This document shows positions 43,860-52,053 of a stretch of DNA of 64,000 nucleotides, one piece after another. The stretch is taken from positions 1 through 64,000 of the forward strand of contig JANYDH010000165.1 of assembly GCA_025359865.1 (NCBI GenBank), written 5' to 3'. The notes beneath the pieces are model-generated. The model worked only from the letters and a program-made list of their open reading frames with translations. It had not been told where the DNA came from and made no database searches. A program made the position numbers and the translations under genes. This DNA is from Actinomycetes bacterium (GTDB lineage: Bacteria; Actinomycetota; Acidimicrobiia; Acidimicrobiales; Ilumatobacteraceae). Every line of letters starts with the position of its first letter. Position 1 is the first letter of the stretch.

Positions 43860-44590
43860 GCGACCAGAGCGAGCGAGACGACGATGCGCTGTTTGGTCGA
43901 CCCAGGCGGGTGGCACGCGAAGAGCGTGGCGGTGGCCGTGGTGGTCTGATCGATGATGTACAGCGCGTCGGGCTTGACGAAGGTGGTGCCGGTGACCTGA
44001 TACACGAAGGTTCCCGTCGCCATAGTGAAGATCACCTGATCGCCCGGGGCCAACTGGTCGATGTTGCGGAACGGCTTGTCGTGACTGGTGCGGTGACCAG
44101 CAACGACCACGTTGCCGATTTGCCCGGGTTGCGCCGTGCCGGGCCAATGGCCGGGCCCCTTGTCGAGCGTGGTGAGTGTGACACCTTCGAACAACGATTT
44201 CGTGATCCCGAGCTTCGGAATCTCGATCGTGCCGATTTGCGATGTGACCTCAGCGGCGCGTGGAGCGGGAGGCGGAGCTGGCTGTGGCAGGAGAACGACG
44301 GTGGTCGCGCCAACGGTGACCGCAGGGCCAGTGGTCGTAGGGATGGTCGTGGCGATGGTCGTGGCGATGGTCGTGGTCGCACGAGTGGTGGGGATGGCCT
44401 GCGTGGTCGATGCTGCAGCTGTAGTCAGCGGCGACGCCGTTGTCGAGGCGGGGGCGAGGGTGCTGACCGCGTCGATCTGGGGCTGGACCTGCGCACGGAC
44501 CGTGATCGAACCCGCTGCCGAGGAGTTGTCGTCGCCGCATGCACCGAGAGCGAGTGCCCCGACCATCAAGAGGCAGATCCGACGCGTCAT
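43856..44590 (-). CDS. Class E-type sortase, lipoprotein form
   Basis: A 244-residue sortase. The N-terminus has a lipobox (LGALALGAC, Cys about 16) instead of the usual membrane anchor. A Thr-rich linker with IATTIATTIPTT repeats follows. The catalytic domain has GHWPGTAQPGQIGNVVVAGH (His), then TLFACHPPGSTKQRIVV with the TLxxC cysteine and the Arg. Sortases cleave sorting signals and link surface proteins or pili. It is co-transcribed with lnt and the heme genes. The start at 44590 is 5 bases after the cgoX stop. A lipobox on a sortase is unusual. Confidence 0.85.
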   Translation of the reverse strand: MTRRICLLMVGALALGACGDDNSSAAGSITVRAQVQPQIDAVSTLAPASTTASPLTTAAASTTQAIPTTRATTTIATTIATTIPTTTGPAVTVGATTVVLLPQPAPPPAPRAAEVTSQIGTIEIPKLGITKSLFEGVTLTTLDKGPGHWPGTAQPGQIGNVVVAGHRTSHDKPFRNIDQLAPGDQVIFTMATGTFVYQVTGTTFVKPDALYIIDQTTTATATLFACHPPGSTKQRIVVSLALVA

Positions 44591-44594
44591 TGCC

Positions 44595-45956
44595 TTAGTC
44601 TGTCGCATCGGCCAGCCATTGTGTGAGCGCGTCGGCAGCCGCTGTGCCCGACCGGATGCATGCTGGGATACCGATGCCGTGATAGCTGGCACCGGCGAGT
44701 GCAATGCCGGCTGGTAGCGATGACTCGATCTGCTTCACCACGAGATGATGGTTCGGGCGGTACTGGGGGAATGCCCGGTTCCAGCGCGAGATTCGGGTAG
44801 CCGTTGGTTGAAGTGTGAGGCCGAGGTGTCCGCCGACCTCGTCGAGGGCTGCAGCGAGTAGGTCGTCGTCGTGGAGATGCAGGACCGGCAGACCGTCGCG
44901 GCCGAGCGAAATGCGCAAGATGACGGACTCGGGGGTCTGCCAGTGGACCCATTTCTGCGACCCGAACGACACCGCGGTGACCAGCCGCTGTACCGGTTTG
45001 GGCACCAGATATCCGCTACGTCCGGTGAGACCCTGTGGCCATGATCCGAGCGGCACGGCGATGGTGACCATCGCGACGTCGGCGTAGGGCACAGCGCCTA
45101 AACGCTCATCGGCGATCAGGGCTGCTGCATGCGCGGCGGGACAGGCCAACACCACAGCATCGGCGTAGACCCCGTCGACCCGCCATCCGCTCCCGTCGGC
45201 AACGAGTGACTGGACCGTGACGCCCGTCCGCAGGTCGGCCCCGCGATCACGAAGCCCGTTGGCTGTAGCCTCGACGAACGAACCCATTCCTCGTTGAGGC
45301 GCATAGAACACCGGCCCATCAGGTGTCGGCTGACGATGCCGCCCAGCCAGCAGAATGCTGCGGTTGTTCATCGCCAGATCGGCGATCTGGGGCACAGCGG
45401 TGAGGCTGAAGTGGTCGGTATCGGCGGCGTAGATGCTTCCGATCAGTGGATCGACCAGCCGTTCGTGGACTTGATGACCGAACCGGCTGCGCACGAATGC
45501 TCCGATGGAGTCGCCGCTGAGGTCGCTACGTGGGATCAACGGCTCGAGCGCGGCGCGTGCTTTGGCGGGCCACGACAGCAGTCGGGTACGCGCCAGTTTC
45601 AGCACGTCGGTGGGCATGCCGAGCAACAGCCCATCAGGGATCGGTTGGAGTCCGTGCCACCAGACCGAAGCGGAACCAGATGCCGGTGAGGTGAGTTGTA
45701 GCTCGAGGCCGACTTCTTTCGCCAGCTGCGTCGCCCAGGGAAGCCGCGCCAAGAATGCATCGGGGCCCTCGTCGACAGCGTCGATCCCTACGAACGGCGT
45801 GGACAGGAGTTTGCCGCCCAGCCGGTCGGCTGCCTCGATCAGCGTCACCCTGGCCGGGTGGTCGCGCTGTTGCAGCGCGTGCGCAGCCGCGAGCCCGGCG
45901 ATGCCGCCACCGACGACAACGATGTGCCGGTCGTGCCGATCGTGCCGGTCGCTCAA
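44595..45956 (-). CDS. cgoX: Coproporphyrinogen III oxidase / protoporphyrinogen oxidase (HemY/CgoX)
   Basis: A 453-residue FAD enzyme. The N-terminal dinucleotide motif is VVVGGGIAGLAAAHALQQR near residue 13, and EAADRLGGKLLST binds the FAD ribose. DEGPDAFLARLP and the C-terminal LAGASYHGIGIPACIRSG, which closes the FAD site, match the HemY family. In actinobacteria this enzyme usually oxidises coproporphyrinogen III before ferrochelation, so CgoX is the better name. The start overlaps the ferrochelatase stop (ATGA). Confidence 0.93.
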   Translation of the reverse strand: MSDRHDRHDRHIVVVGGGIAGLAAAHALQQRDHPARVTLIEAADRLGGKLLSTPFVGIDAVDEGPDAFLARLPWATQLAKEVGLELQLTSPASGSASVWWHGLQPIPDGLLLGMPTDVLKLARTRLLSWPAKARAALEPLIPRSDLSGDSIGAFVRSRFGHQVHERLVDPLIGSIYAADTDHFSLTAVPQIADLAMNNRSILLAGRHRQPTPDGPVFYAPQRGMGSFVEATANGLRDRGADLRTGVTVQSLVADGSGWRVDGVYADAVVLACPAAHAAALIADERLGAVPYADVAMVTIAVPLGSWPQGLTGRSGYLVPKPVQRLVTAVSFGSQKWVHWQTPESVILRISLGRDGLPVLHLHDDDLLAAALDEVGGHLGLTLQPTATRISRWNRAFPQYRPNHHLVVKQIESSLPAGIALAGASYHGIGIPACIRSGTAAADALTQWLADATD

Positions 45957-46897
45957 CGGCCCGCGATGACTCGTTGTGCGAGCGCGGCCATGACTGCTGG
46001 GTCGTCATTGACGCACGCGGTGCGGTCGAACGCCAGCCCGTGGGCGCCAGCTCGTGCAGCAGCTTCGATGTCGAGGTCGTAGAGCACCTCGAGGTGGTCG
46101 GCGACGAATCCGCACGCGCTGACCAGTACGCCTCGCTGATGCCCGTGATCGTTCTCGCTGGTAGCGAGGTCGTCGATGACCTGCAAGATGTCGGGCCCCA
46201 ACCACGGCTCGGGGGTGCGGCCGGCTGACTGCCAGGCGATGGCCCACTGGCTCGACTCGGCCAGGCCGACGCGTTCGGCCACGGCCTGAGCGGTGGCGCG
46301 CAACTCGTCGGGGTACCGGTCGCCAGCATCGACGATGCGCTGGGGCAGCGAATGCGCGGTGAACAACACCTTGGTATCCGTCGGCATCGTGACCAGCCTC
46401 GCGGCAAGGTCGCGGGCGATGAAGTCGATGTACGCAGGCTCGGTCGCCCAACTCTCGATTCCGACAACTTCGATACCGTGCGGCTCTGCGCGCGCGCTGA
46501 CTCGACCGAGGTACTGCCCGATCGAGAACGACGAGAAATGCGGTGCCAGCACCATCGCGACGATTCGTTGGAAGCCCTGCTCGGCCAACTCGTCGACGGC
46601 GCTCTCGATCATCGGAGCGGCATGTTTGAGCCCGAGTACGACATGGAACTCGCCCGGTGCTGCGGCATCGAGCGCTGTCTGCAACCCGTCGCGCTGGGCC
46701 TCGGTTCGTTGCGCCAACGGCGAGAGGATGTCGCCGCCGGCGGGCGCAATAGCCTCATACCGCATGATCAGGTTGCCGAGCTGTTCGTCCGTAGGTGCCC
46801 GACCGCGGCGAATGTCGGTGTAGTAGGGCAGTATCTCGTCTCGCGTGCGCGGGGTGCCGTACGCCATGAGGGCGACACCGGTGCGTTGCTCGATCAT
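45953..46897 (-). CDS. cpfC: Ferrochelatase (coproporphyrin type, HemH/CpfC)
   Basis: A 314-residue ferrochelatase. VALMAYGTPRTRDEILPYYT near residue 8 is the family start; LFTAHSLPQRIVDAGDRYPD near 180 carries the conserved active-site His. QSAGRTPEPWLGPDILQV near 222 and SACGFVADHLEVLYDLD near 258 complete the family pattern. It inserts iron into coproporphyrin III in the actinobacterial route. Overlaps hemE and cgoX by ATGA on each side. The partner chdC (hemQ) that ends this route is not in the window. Confidence 0.93.
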   Translation of the reverse strand: MIEQRTGVALMAYGTPRTRDEILPYYTDIRRGRAPTDEQLGNLIMRYEAIAPAGGDILSPLAQRTEAQRDGLQTALDAAAPGEFHVVLGLKHAAPMIESAVDELAEQGFQRIVAMVLAPHFSSFSIGQYLGRVSARAEPHGIEVVGIESWATEPAYIDFIARDLAARLVTMPTDTKVLFTAHSLPQRIVDAGDRYPDELRATAQAVAERVGLAESSQWAIAWQSAGRTPEPWLGPDILQVIDDLATSENDHGHQRGVLVSACGFVADHLEVLYDLDIEAAARAGAHGLAFDRTACVNDDPAVMAALAQRVIAGR

Positions 46898-47985
46898 GAG
46901 CCGGTTCCTAGCTCGGTGGCGGTGACCTCGTGCACATGCGCGACCACGGCCGCAAGCACGCCAGGATCGGTTTCGGGCTGTACCCCGTGGCCGAGGTTGA
47001 AGATGTGGCCCGGATGGCGGGTGCCATCGGTCAACACGTTGTCCGCAAGCACGGTGTCGGTGCCCTCCAGCGCAGTGGCCATACCTGCGAGCACAAGCGC
47101 CGGGTCGAGGTTGCCCTGCACCACGAGACCCGCGCCCATGCGGCGACGCGCCTCGCTGATGGGTGTCCGCCAATCGAGCCCGAGCACCGGAGTACCGTGC
47201 CCATGGCCCTGGGCGGCGTCGAGCATCGACTCGAGAAGATGGTCACAGCCGATCCCGAAATGGATGCCCGGCGTACCAGGGTGCCAGGTGCCGAGTTGTT
47301 CGAAGACGCTTCGCGAGTGGGGCAGGACGAATCGGTCGTAATCGACGCGGCTCAGCGCACCGGCCCACGAGTCGAACACCTGGAACGCGCCAGCACCGGC
47401 GCGCAGTTGGGCGCTGATGAAGGCAACCGAATGTTGCACGAGCCGCTCCATCAGGGCGTGCCACGTAGCCGGATCCGTGTGCATCAGCTGCTTGGTGTGC
47501 TCGTAGGTGCGCGATGGCCGCCCCTCGATCAGATAACTCGCCACGGTGAACGGCGCGCCCGCGAAAGCGAGAAGCGGAACGTCGACGGGGAGTTCGGCTG
47601 CCAGCAGGCGCACGGTCTGCACCACGTAGTCGGTGTCGTGCTCGGCATCGAGGGGTCGCAGACGGGCGAGGTCGGCATGGGATCGCAACGGATGTTCGAC
47701 TACCGGGCCGGTGCCGGGGGCGACATCGATGCCGAACCCTACGGCGTGAGCCGGCACGACGATGTCGCTGTACAGCACGGCAGCGTCGACGCCGTAGCGG
47801 TGAACAGGTTGGAGCGTGATCGCAGCGGCGATTTCGGGCACCTTGATGGCCTGCAGGATGCTGCCCTCGCCGCGCACCGAACGGTACTCGGGAAGGCTGC
47901 GCCCAGCCTGGCGCATAAACCACACCGGGGTATGTGACGGCCGGTGACAGTGTGCGGCTTGGAGGAAGGCGACATCGGCGGGCAT
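46894..47985 (-). CDS. hemE: Uroporphyrinogen III decarboxylase
   Basis: A 363-residue HemE. The signature PVWFMRQAGRSLPEYRSVR near residue 20 (Arg-Gln-Ala-Gly-Arg) and the DAAVLYSDIVVP Asp near 68 are intact. FAGAPFTVASYLIEG near 139 is typical. It converts uroporphyrinogen III to coproporphyrinogen III. First gene of the run hemE-cpfC-cgoX-sortase-lnt. It is divergent from helD, 67 bases apart. Confidence 0.96.
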   Translation of the reverse strand: MPADVAFLQAAHCHRPSHTPVWFMRQAGRSLPEYRSVRGEGSILQAIKVPEIAAAITLQPVHRYGVDAAVLYSDIVVPAHAVGFGIDVAPGTGPVVEHPLRSHADLARLRPLDAEHDTDYVVQTVRLLAAELPVDVPLLAFAGAPFTVASYLIEGRPSRTYEHTKQLMHTDPATWHALMERLVQHSVAFISAQLRAGAGAFQVFDSWAGALSRVDYDRFVLPHSRSVFEQLGTWHPGTPGIHFGIGCDHLLESMLDAAQGHGHGTPVLGLDWRTPISEARRRMGAGLVVQGNLDPALVLAGMATALEGTDTVLADNVLTDGTRHPGHIFNLGHGVQPETDPGVLAAVVAHVHEVTATELGTGS

Positions 47986-48052
47986 GCTCGGCGAACGCTA
48001 CCAGCAGGGTAGATGTGGACCTCGGAACGACGCCGGTAGACTCGTCCGACCC

Positions 48053-50209
48053 ATGACACAGGAGCACCCAGACCTCGCTGCAGAGCAGGCGTACATCGAC
48101 AATGCGTACCTCTGCCTCGAGCAGAGCCGTACCGATGCGTGGAAACTGCGAGACATCCACCAAGGCACACTCGGTGGCACGGTACAAGCGCGCTATGAGC
48201 GCGATGTCTTCGACGAAGCACTCGTCAACAGATTGACCAAGCTCGATCTGGGCGATGCCGCCCTGGTCTTCGGCCGCATCGACCGCCATGCCGAAAGCCC
48301 CGACGAGTTCGAGAGCTTCCACATCGGCCGGCTGGCAGTGGCCGACGAACAGAGCGAGCCCGTTGTGGTCGACTGGCGCGCGCCGGTCGCAGAGCCGTTC
48401 TACCGCGCCACAGGGCGCGATCCAATGGGCCTCGCCCGCCGGCGGCATTTCGCGGTGCAGGGTCGAACCCTGCTCGGCCTCGAGGACGAGTTGTTCGGCG
48501 GTGGTCACCTCGGCGTCGCAGGCGACGATGCCGTCGCCGAGGCTGATAGCACGCTGGTTTCACCCGGTTCGTTGCGCGGCTACTCCACGCTGCTGTCGGC
48601 GTTGCAACGTGGTCGCACCGGCCAACTCGGCGACATCGTCGCAACTATCCAGAGCGAACAGGACGAGATCATCCGCAGTCCACAGGCCGGGGTGCTGGTG
48701 GTGCAGGGTGGGCCCGGCACCGGCAAAACCGTGGTTGCGCTCCACCGTGCCGCCTACTTACTCTACACATACCGGTTCCCGCTGGAGGATCAAGGGGTGC
48801 TGGTCATCGGGCCCAACCGGGTGTTCCTGCGCTACATCGAGCGGGTGTTGCCGTCACTCGGCGAGGCCGGTGTCGAGCAGGTGGTGTTGAACGACTTGGT
48901 GCACGACGTCGAGTGGTCCCGTTACGGCATCGATCGCGCCGACTCGCCGCTCGCCGCTACCACCAAGGGCGATCTGCGGATGGCCGATGTGATCGACAAA
49001 GCCGTCACCGACCGAGAGCGCCCCCTGCGCGAGGACCTCGTCATTCCGTACCGCACCGGATTCCTGCGGTTACGGGTCGACGAGTCGGCGCGGATCGTTC
49101 GCACCGCACAACGGCGGTACCGTCGGCACAATCTGGCCCGCAAGTGGGTCGAAGGTGAATTTTGGGCGGCGCTGGCGGCCACATGGCGCGATGGCGAGAT
49201 CGACCCGAAAGCCGTGAAGGATGCGGTGCGGTCGTTTCCCGAGGTACGCACCGCGCTCGAACGGATGTGGCCGGTGCTCACACCCGCACAGCTGCTGCAC
49301 GATCTGTTCGGATCATCTGCGTTGCTCAAGCTGGCCGGTGCCAAGTTTCTGTCGGAAGCTGAGTATCTCTCCCTGGTCAGGCCACGAATCGACGATGTCG
49401 CGCAGGTTCGGTGGACCGACAACGACGTGGCGCTGCTCGATGAGGCCCGCCACTACCTCGGACCACCACCGGTGCGACGTATCCCGGGCCAGCCCGAGGA
49501 ACTCGACGAGATCAGAACGTACGGCCACATCGTCATCGACGAGGTGCAAGACCTCACGCCGATGCAGCTGCGGATGGCCTCGCGGCGGTCGCTGAATGGC
49601 AGCATGACCGTAGTCGGCGACATTGCCCAGGCCACCGGCGCACTAGCACCGAATGATTGGGACGATGTCCTTCGCCATCTCCCGGGCAGCCGTCCGCCCA
49701 GGGTCATCGGTCTCAGCGTCGGCTACCGCATCCCCGAGCGGATCATGGATCTGGCCAACCGGGTGATGATGGCCGCTACGCCCTCACTGCGTGCACCGGT
49801 CAGCGTACGCGGCGGCGATGAGCATCCCGAGTTCGTGTCGGTCGCCGACCACACCGAACTGTTCCATCACGTCGCGCTGGCGACCCGTGATATGGCAGGT
49901 GTAATCGGAGACGGCAGCATCGCGCTGGTTGCCCCAGACGCGATGGTCGAGCAGGTATCCGAGGCACTTACCGCGCTCGCCATCGACCATGGCCGGGCTA
50001 CCCGCAGCGGGCTCAACGCGGGCATCACGGTGGTGCCGGTAAGCGTGGTGAAAGGGCTCGAGCTCGATGGCGTAATCGTCGTCGAGCCAGCCGCGATCGT
50101 GTCCGGCGAGCAACAAGGCCTCCGGGCGCTCTACGTGGCGCTCACACGCAGCACCAGAATGCTTACCATCGTGCATGCCCAACCGCTGCCGCAGGCGATG
50201 ATCAACTGA
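48053..50209 (+). CDS. helD: HelD-like RNA polymerase-associated SF1 helicase
   Basis: A 718-residue UvrD/Rep-type ATPase. A helical N-terminal region (EQAYIDNAYLCLEQSRTDAW) begins the coiled arm that enters RNA polymerase. VDWRAPVAEPFYRATG follows near 105. Walker A is VVQGGPGTGKTVVALHRAAY near 214, and VIDEVQDLTPMQLRM near 496 is motif II; PVSVVKGLELDGVIVVEP and LYVALTRSTRML are motifs V and VI. HelD removes stalled polymerase and can affect rifamycin response. The order and length fit the actinobacterial class II HelD. The ATG at 48053 gives a proper N-terminus. Confidence 0.92.
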   Translation: MTQEHPDLAAEQAYIDNAYLCLEQSRTDAWKLRDIHQGTLGGTVQARYERDVFDEALVNRLTKLDLGDAALVFGRIDRHAESPDEFESFHIGRLAVADEQSEPVVVDWRAPVAEPFYRATGRDPMGLARRRHFAVQGRTLLGLEDELFGGGHLGVAGDDAVAEADSTLVSPGSLRGYSTLLSALQRGRTGQLGDIVATIQSEQDEIIRSPQAGVLVVQGGPGTGKTVVALHRAAYLLYTYRFPLEDQGVLVIGPNRVFLRYIERVLPSLGEAGVEQVVLNDLVHDVEWSRYGIDRADSPLAATTKGDLRMADVIDKAVTDRERPLREDLVIPYRTGFLRLRVDESARIVRTAQRRYRRHNLARKWVEGEFWAALAATWRDGEIDPKAVKDAVRSFPEVRTALERMWPVLTPAQLLHDLFGSSALLKLAGAKFLSEAEYLSLVRPRIDDVAQVRWTDNDVALLDEARHYLGPPPVRRIPGQPEELDEIRTYGHIVIDEVQDLTPMQLRMASRRSLNGSMTVVGDIAQATGALAPNDWDDVLRHLPGSRPPRVIGLSVGYRIPERIMDLANRVMMAATPSLRAPVSVRGGDEHPEFVSVADHTELFHHVALATRDMAGVIGDGSIALVAPDAMVEQVSEALTALAIDHGRATRSGLNAGITVVPVSVVKGLELDGVIVVEPAAIVSGEQQGLRALYVALTRSTRMLTIVHAQPLPQAMIN

Positions 50210-50223
50210 GCAACTGAGCCGCT

Positions 50224-50631
50224 CTACCCAGCCAGGTATGCGTTTACGAGCACGATCAGGTTCTTGGCAGTCTTGTCCGCGTCGGCGGAACGCTTGAACT
50301 GCACGGCACGATGAATTCGTGCGACGTTGGCCAGAAAGTCGGCCAACAGATCGGGACGGTGAGCACCGACTTCGACGCGGGCAGCATCCCACAGTTGTTG
50401 GATACGGTCGGCCTGGGCCGATGCATCACCCTGGGCAATCATCACTGCCGACAGTGCCGACGCCTCGGCGGCGAGTTGGGGGAGCAGTTCGGCGGCTGTC
50501 CCCGACGGCAGCGTCGAGGTGGTGCTTGTGGCCGAGGGATCGGTTGCCATGGTCGAGTCGTAGGTCGTGGCGCAAGCGGTCAAACCGAATGTGCAGCAGC
50601 TCAAGGCAAACAGCACTCGTCGGGCGGTCAC
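50224..50631 (-). CDS. Small lipoprotein of unknown function
   Basis: A 135-residue protein with a lipoprotein signal ending LTAC (lipobox Cys about 20), then a Ser/Thr linker. The mature part is helical (ELLPQLAAEASALSAVMIAQ; later DLLADFLANVARIHRAVQFK). No family is recognised. The GTG start overlaps the dtxR stop, so the two are co-transcribed and this could be part of an iron response. It is convergent with helD, with 14 bases between their stops. Confidence 0.72.
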   Translation of the reverse strand: MTARRVLFALSCCTFGLTACATTYDSTMATDPSATSTTSTLPSGTAAELLPQLAAEASALSAVMIAQGDASAQADRIQQLWDAARVEVGAHRPDLLADFLANVARIHRAVQFKRSADADKTAKNLIVLVNAYLAG

Positions 50632-51290
50632 GCCATCACCAGGATGCGGGCGCTCGCGAATGCGCCGATGCCCACATGATGGCCCTCGATTTCGACCGTG
50701 ATGGTTCCATCGGGCGAAGCGGCAGTGACCACCCCGGTGTGACCGGGTTGGATGCTGGATGCTTCAAGGAAGTCGAGCAGTCCGGGCGTGAATTCGAGTT
50801 CTTCGGGGATGCGGTTGACCGTGAACCGCTGGCCGACGAGCAGATCGCATAGTGGTGTCGAGGCAGGAGCCAGATAGCGCGAGCCCGGGATCGGGTTGCC
50901 GTGCGGGCAGGTGGTCGGGCTGCCGAGCACCCGGTCGATCGCGGCCTCGACTGCATCACTGATGATGTGCTCCCACTTACCGGCTTCGTGGTGAGCGTCG
51001 GCCCACGCCAACCCGAGCATGTCGGTGAGGAATCGTTCGGCGAGTCGGTGGCGGCGGACCACCTGCTCGGCCAACACGATTCCGCCCTCGGTGAGCGAGA
51101 TCTTGCCGCCGATCACTTCGATCAATTGCTCGGCTTCTAGCCGCCTGATCATTTCGCTGACGGCGGGACGGCTGACCTGCAGGCGATCGGCGATGCGCGC
51201 CTGGATGACGTCGACGTCATCTTCGCGTAGCTCGTAGATGCACTCGCAGTATTCTTCGAACGCTGGGTGGTGCTCGCCGGAGGCTGGCAT
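50628..51290 (-). CDS. DtxR/IdeR-family metal-dependent transcriptional regulator
   Basis: A 220-residue DtxR-type repressor. The N-terminal winged helix has ARIADRLQVSRPAVSEMIRR near residue 31. The metal-binding and dimer domain has VRRHRLAERFLTDMLGLAWA near 78 and AGKWEHIISDAVEAAIDRVL near 102, with CPHGNPIPG following. A C-terminal FeoA/SH3-like domain begins near 148. It represses genes when iron (or manganese) is bound. No iron box was seen near its start. It shares a transcript with the small lipoprotein. Confidence 0.92.
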   Translation of the reverse strand: MPASGEHHPAFEEYCECIYELREDDVDVIQARIADRLQVSRPAVSEMIRRLEAEQLIEVIGGKISLTEGGIVLAEQVVRRHRLAERFLTDMLGLAWADAHHEAGKWEHIISDAVEAAIDRVLGSPTTCPHGNPIPGSRYLAPASTPLCDLLVGQRFTVNRIPEELEFTPGLLDFLEASSIQPGHTGVVTAASPDGTITVEIEGHHVGIGAFASARILVMA

Positions 51291-51364
51291 GCGCCGAGTG
51301 TACCGGTCAGGGCCTTTTCAAAGCCGTCGGCTCGAGGTCCTTCAGGATGGCCGATGCCCGTCAA

Positions 51365-51378
51365 AGGCGCTTGCGCCT
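51365..51378. promoter_or_regulatory. Short palindrome upstream of the antitoxin-like gene
   Basis: AGGCGCTTGCGCCT is a perfect 14-bp palindrome, 66 bases before the ATG of the excisionase-type DNA-binding gene. Antitoxins commonly bind palindromes in their own promoters, so this is a candidate operator. Nothing else supports it. Confidence 0.3.
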
Positions 51379-51443
51379 ACGTGACGAGCCGTTGTGTGTT
51401 TCGGTTGTTTCGAGTAGTGTCCTTGTCGAAGAGGTCCGAGGCC

Positions 51444-51842
51444 ATGATCAGTTCGTTCGTCGTTCAGCCCACGAACAAGCACACGGCCCGCCGTCGGCAG
51501 TCGTTGCGTGCTGTGTGCGAGCTCCTGGCAAGCGCACAAGGAGATCCTTTCGAGATCGTTCACGCCGGTAGGCGGATCGTCCTGCCATCAGAGCTCGTCG
51601 AGTCGTTGAAGGTGATGGCGGGTTTGATGGCTGCGAACCACGGTGTCGTGATCGCCAGCCACGACGAGACTCTGACCTCTCAGCAGGTCGCTGATCTGTT
51701 GAACGTGAGCCGGCCCCACGTGATCAAAATGGCCCATCAGGGCGATCTCACATTCACGATGGCGGGCACCCACCACCGGTTCGACCTGTCGGAGGTGGAA
51801 CGTGTGCGCGCGAAGGTGCGCCGCCAGCGCGGCGCTGGCTGA
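51444..51842 (+). CDS. Excisionase-family DNA-binding protein, probable antitoxin
   Basis: A 132-residue protein. The C-terminal half carries an excisionase-type helix-turn-helix: LTSQQVADLLNVSRPHVIKM followed by LTFTMAGTHHRFDLSEVERV. The N-terminal half (SLRAVCELLASAQGDPF and RRIVLPSELVESLKVMAGLM) is typical of antitoxins paired with PIN-domain toxins in actinobacteria. The ATG at 51444 is preferred because the frame upstream has no family likeness. The toxin that should follow is broken (51844-52040). Confidence 0.75.
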   Translation: MISSFVVQPTNKHTARRRQSLRAVCELLASAQGDPFEIVHAGRRIVLPSELVESLKVMAGLMAANHGVVIASHDETLTSQQVADLLNVSRPHVIKMAHQGDLTFTMAGTHHRFDLSEVERVRAKVRRQRGAG

Positions 51843-51843
51843 G

Positions 51844-52040
51844 ATGGTGCCGGCGGCCGGTTACAGCGAGGACGACTTCTGACCTCGACGGCGGCACCTT
51901 TGCGTCCTCGATGCCTGCGTGTCGATCCCTCGAGGTCTGCGTGACGTGGTCCTGAGTGTTGCTGATGTCGGGGTCTTCCGACCCGTCTGGCAAGAGGAGA
52001 TCGAAGCCGCAACTCAAACCACGACGTTGAAAAGGGTCGT
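51844..52040 (+). pseudogene. Truncated PIN-domain toxin remnant
   Basis: An ATG just after the antitoxin stop begins a frame that hits TGA at 51880, but the same frame continues with VLDACVSIPRGLRDVVLSVA and DVGVFRPVWQEEIEA. This matches the N-terminal PIN pattern (VLDACVL, then FRPVWSxxIL), with the catalytic Asp in VLDAC. After about 50 residues the similarity stops near the end of the convergent helicase gene. The toxin has thus lost its start region (by a stop) and most of its C-terminus. Confidence 0.65.
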
Positions 52041-52053
52041 GGCGTACCGGCGC

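Noticed and set aside
51291-51443. Iron box for the DtxR regulator
   Set aside because: No sequence like TTAGGTTAGGCTAACCTAA was seen; only an unrelated GC palindrome lies here.
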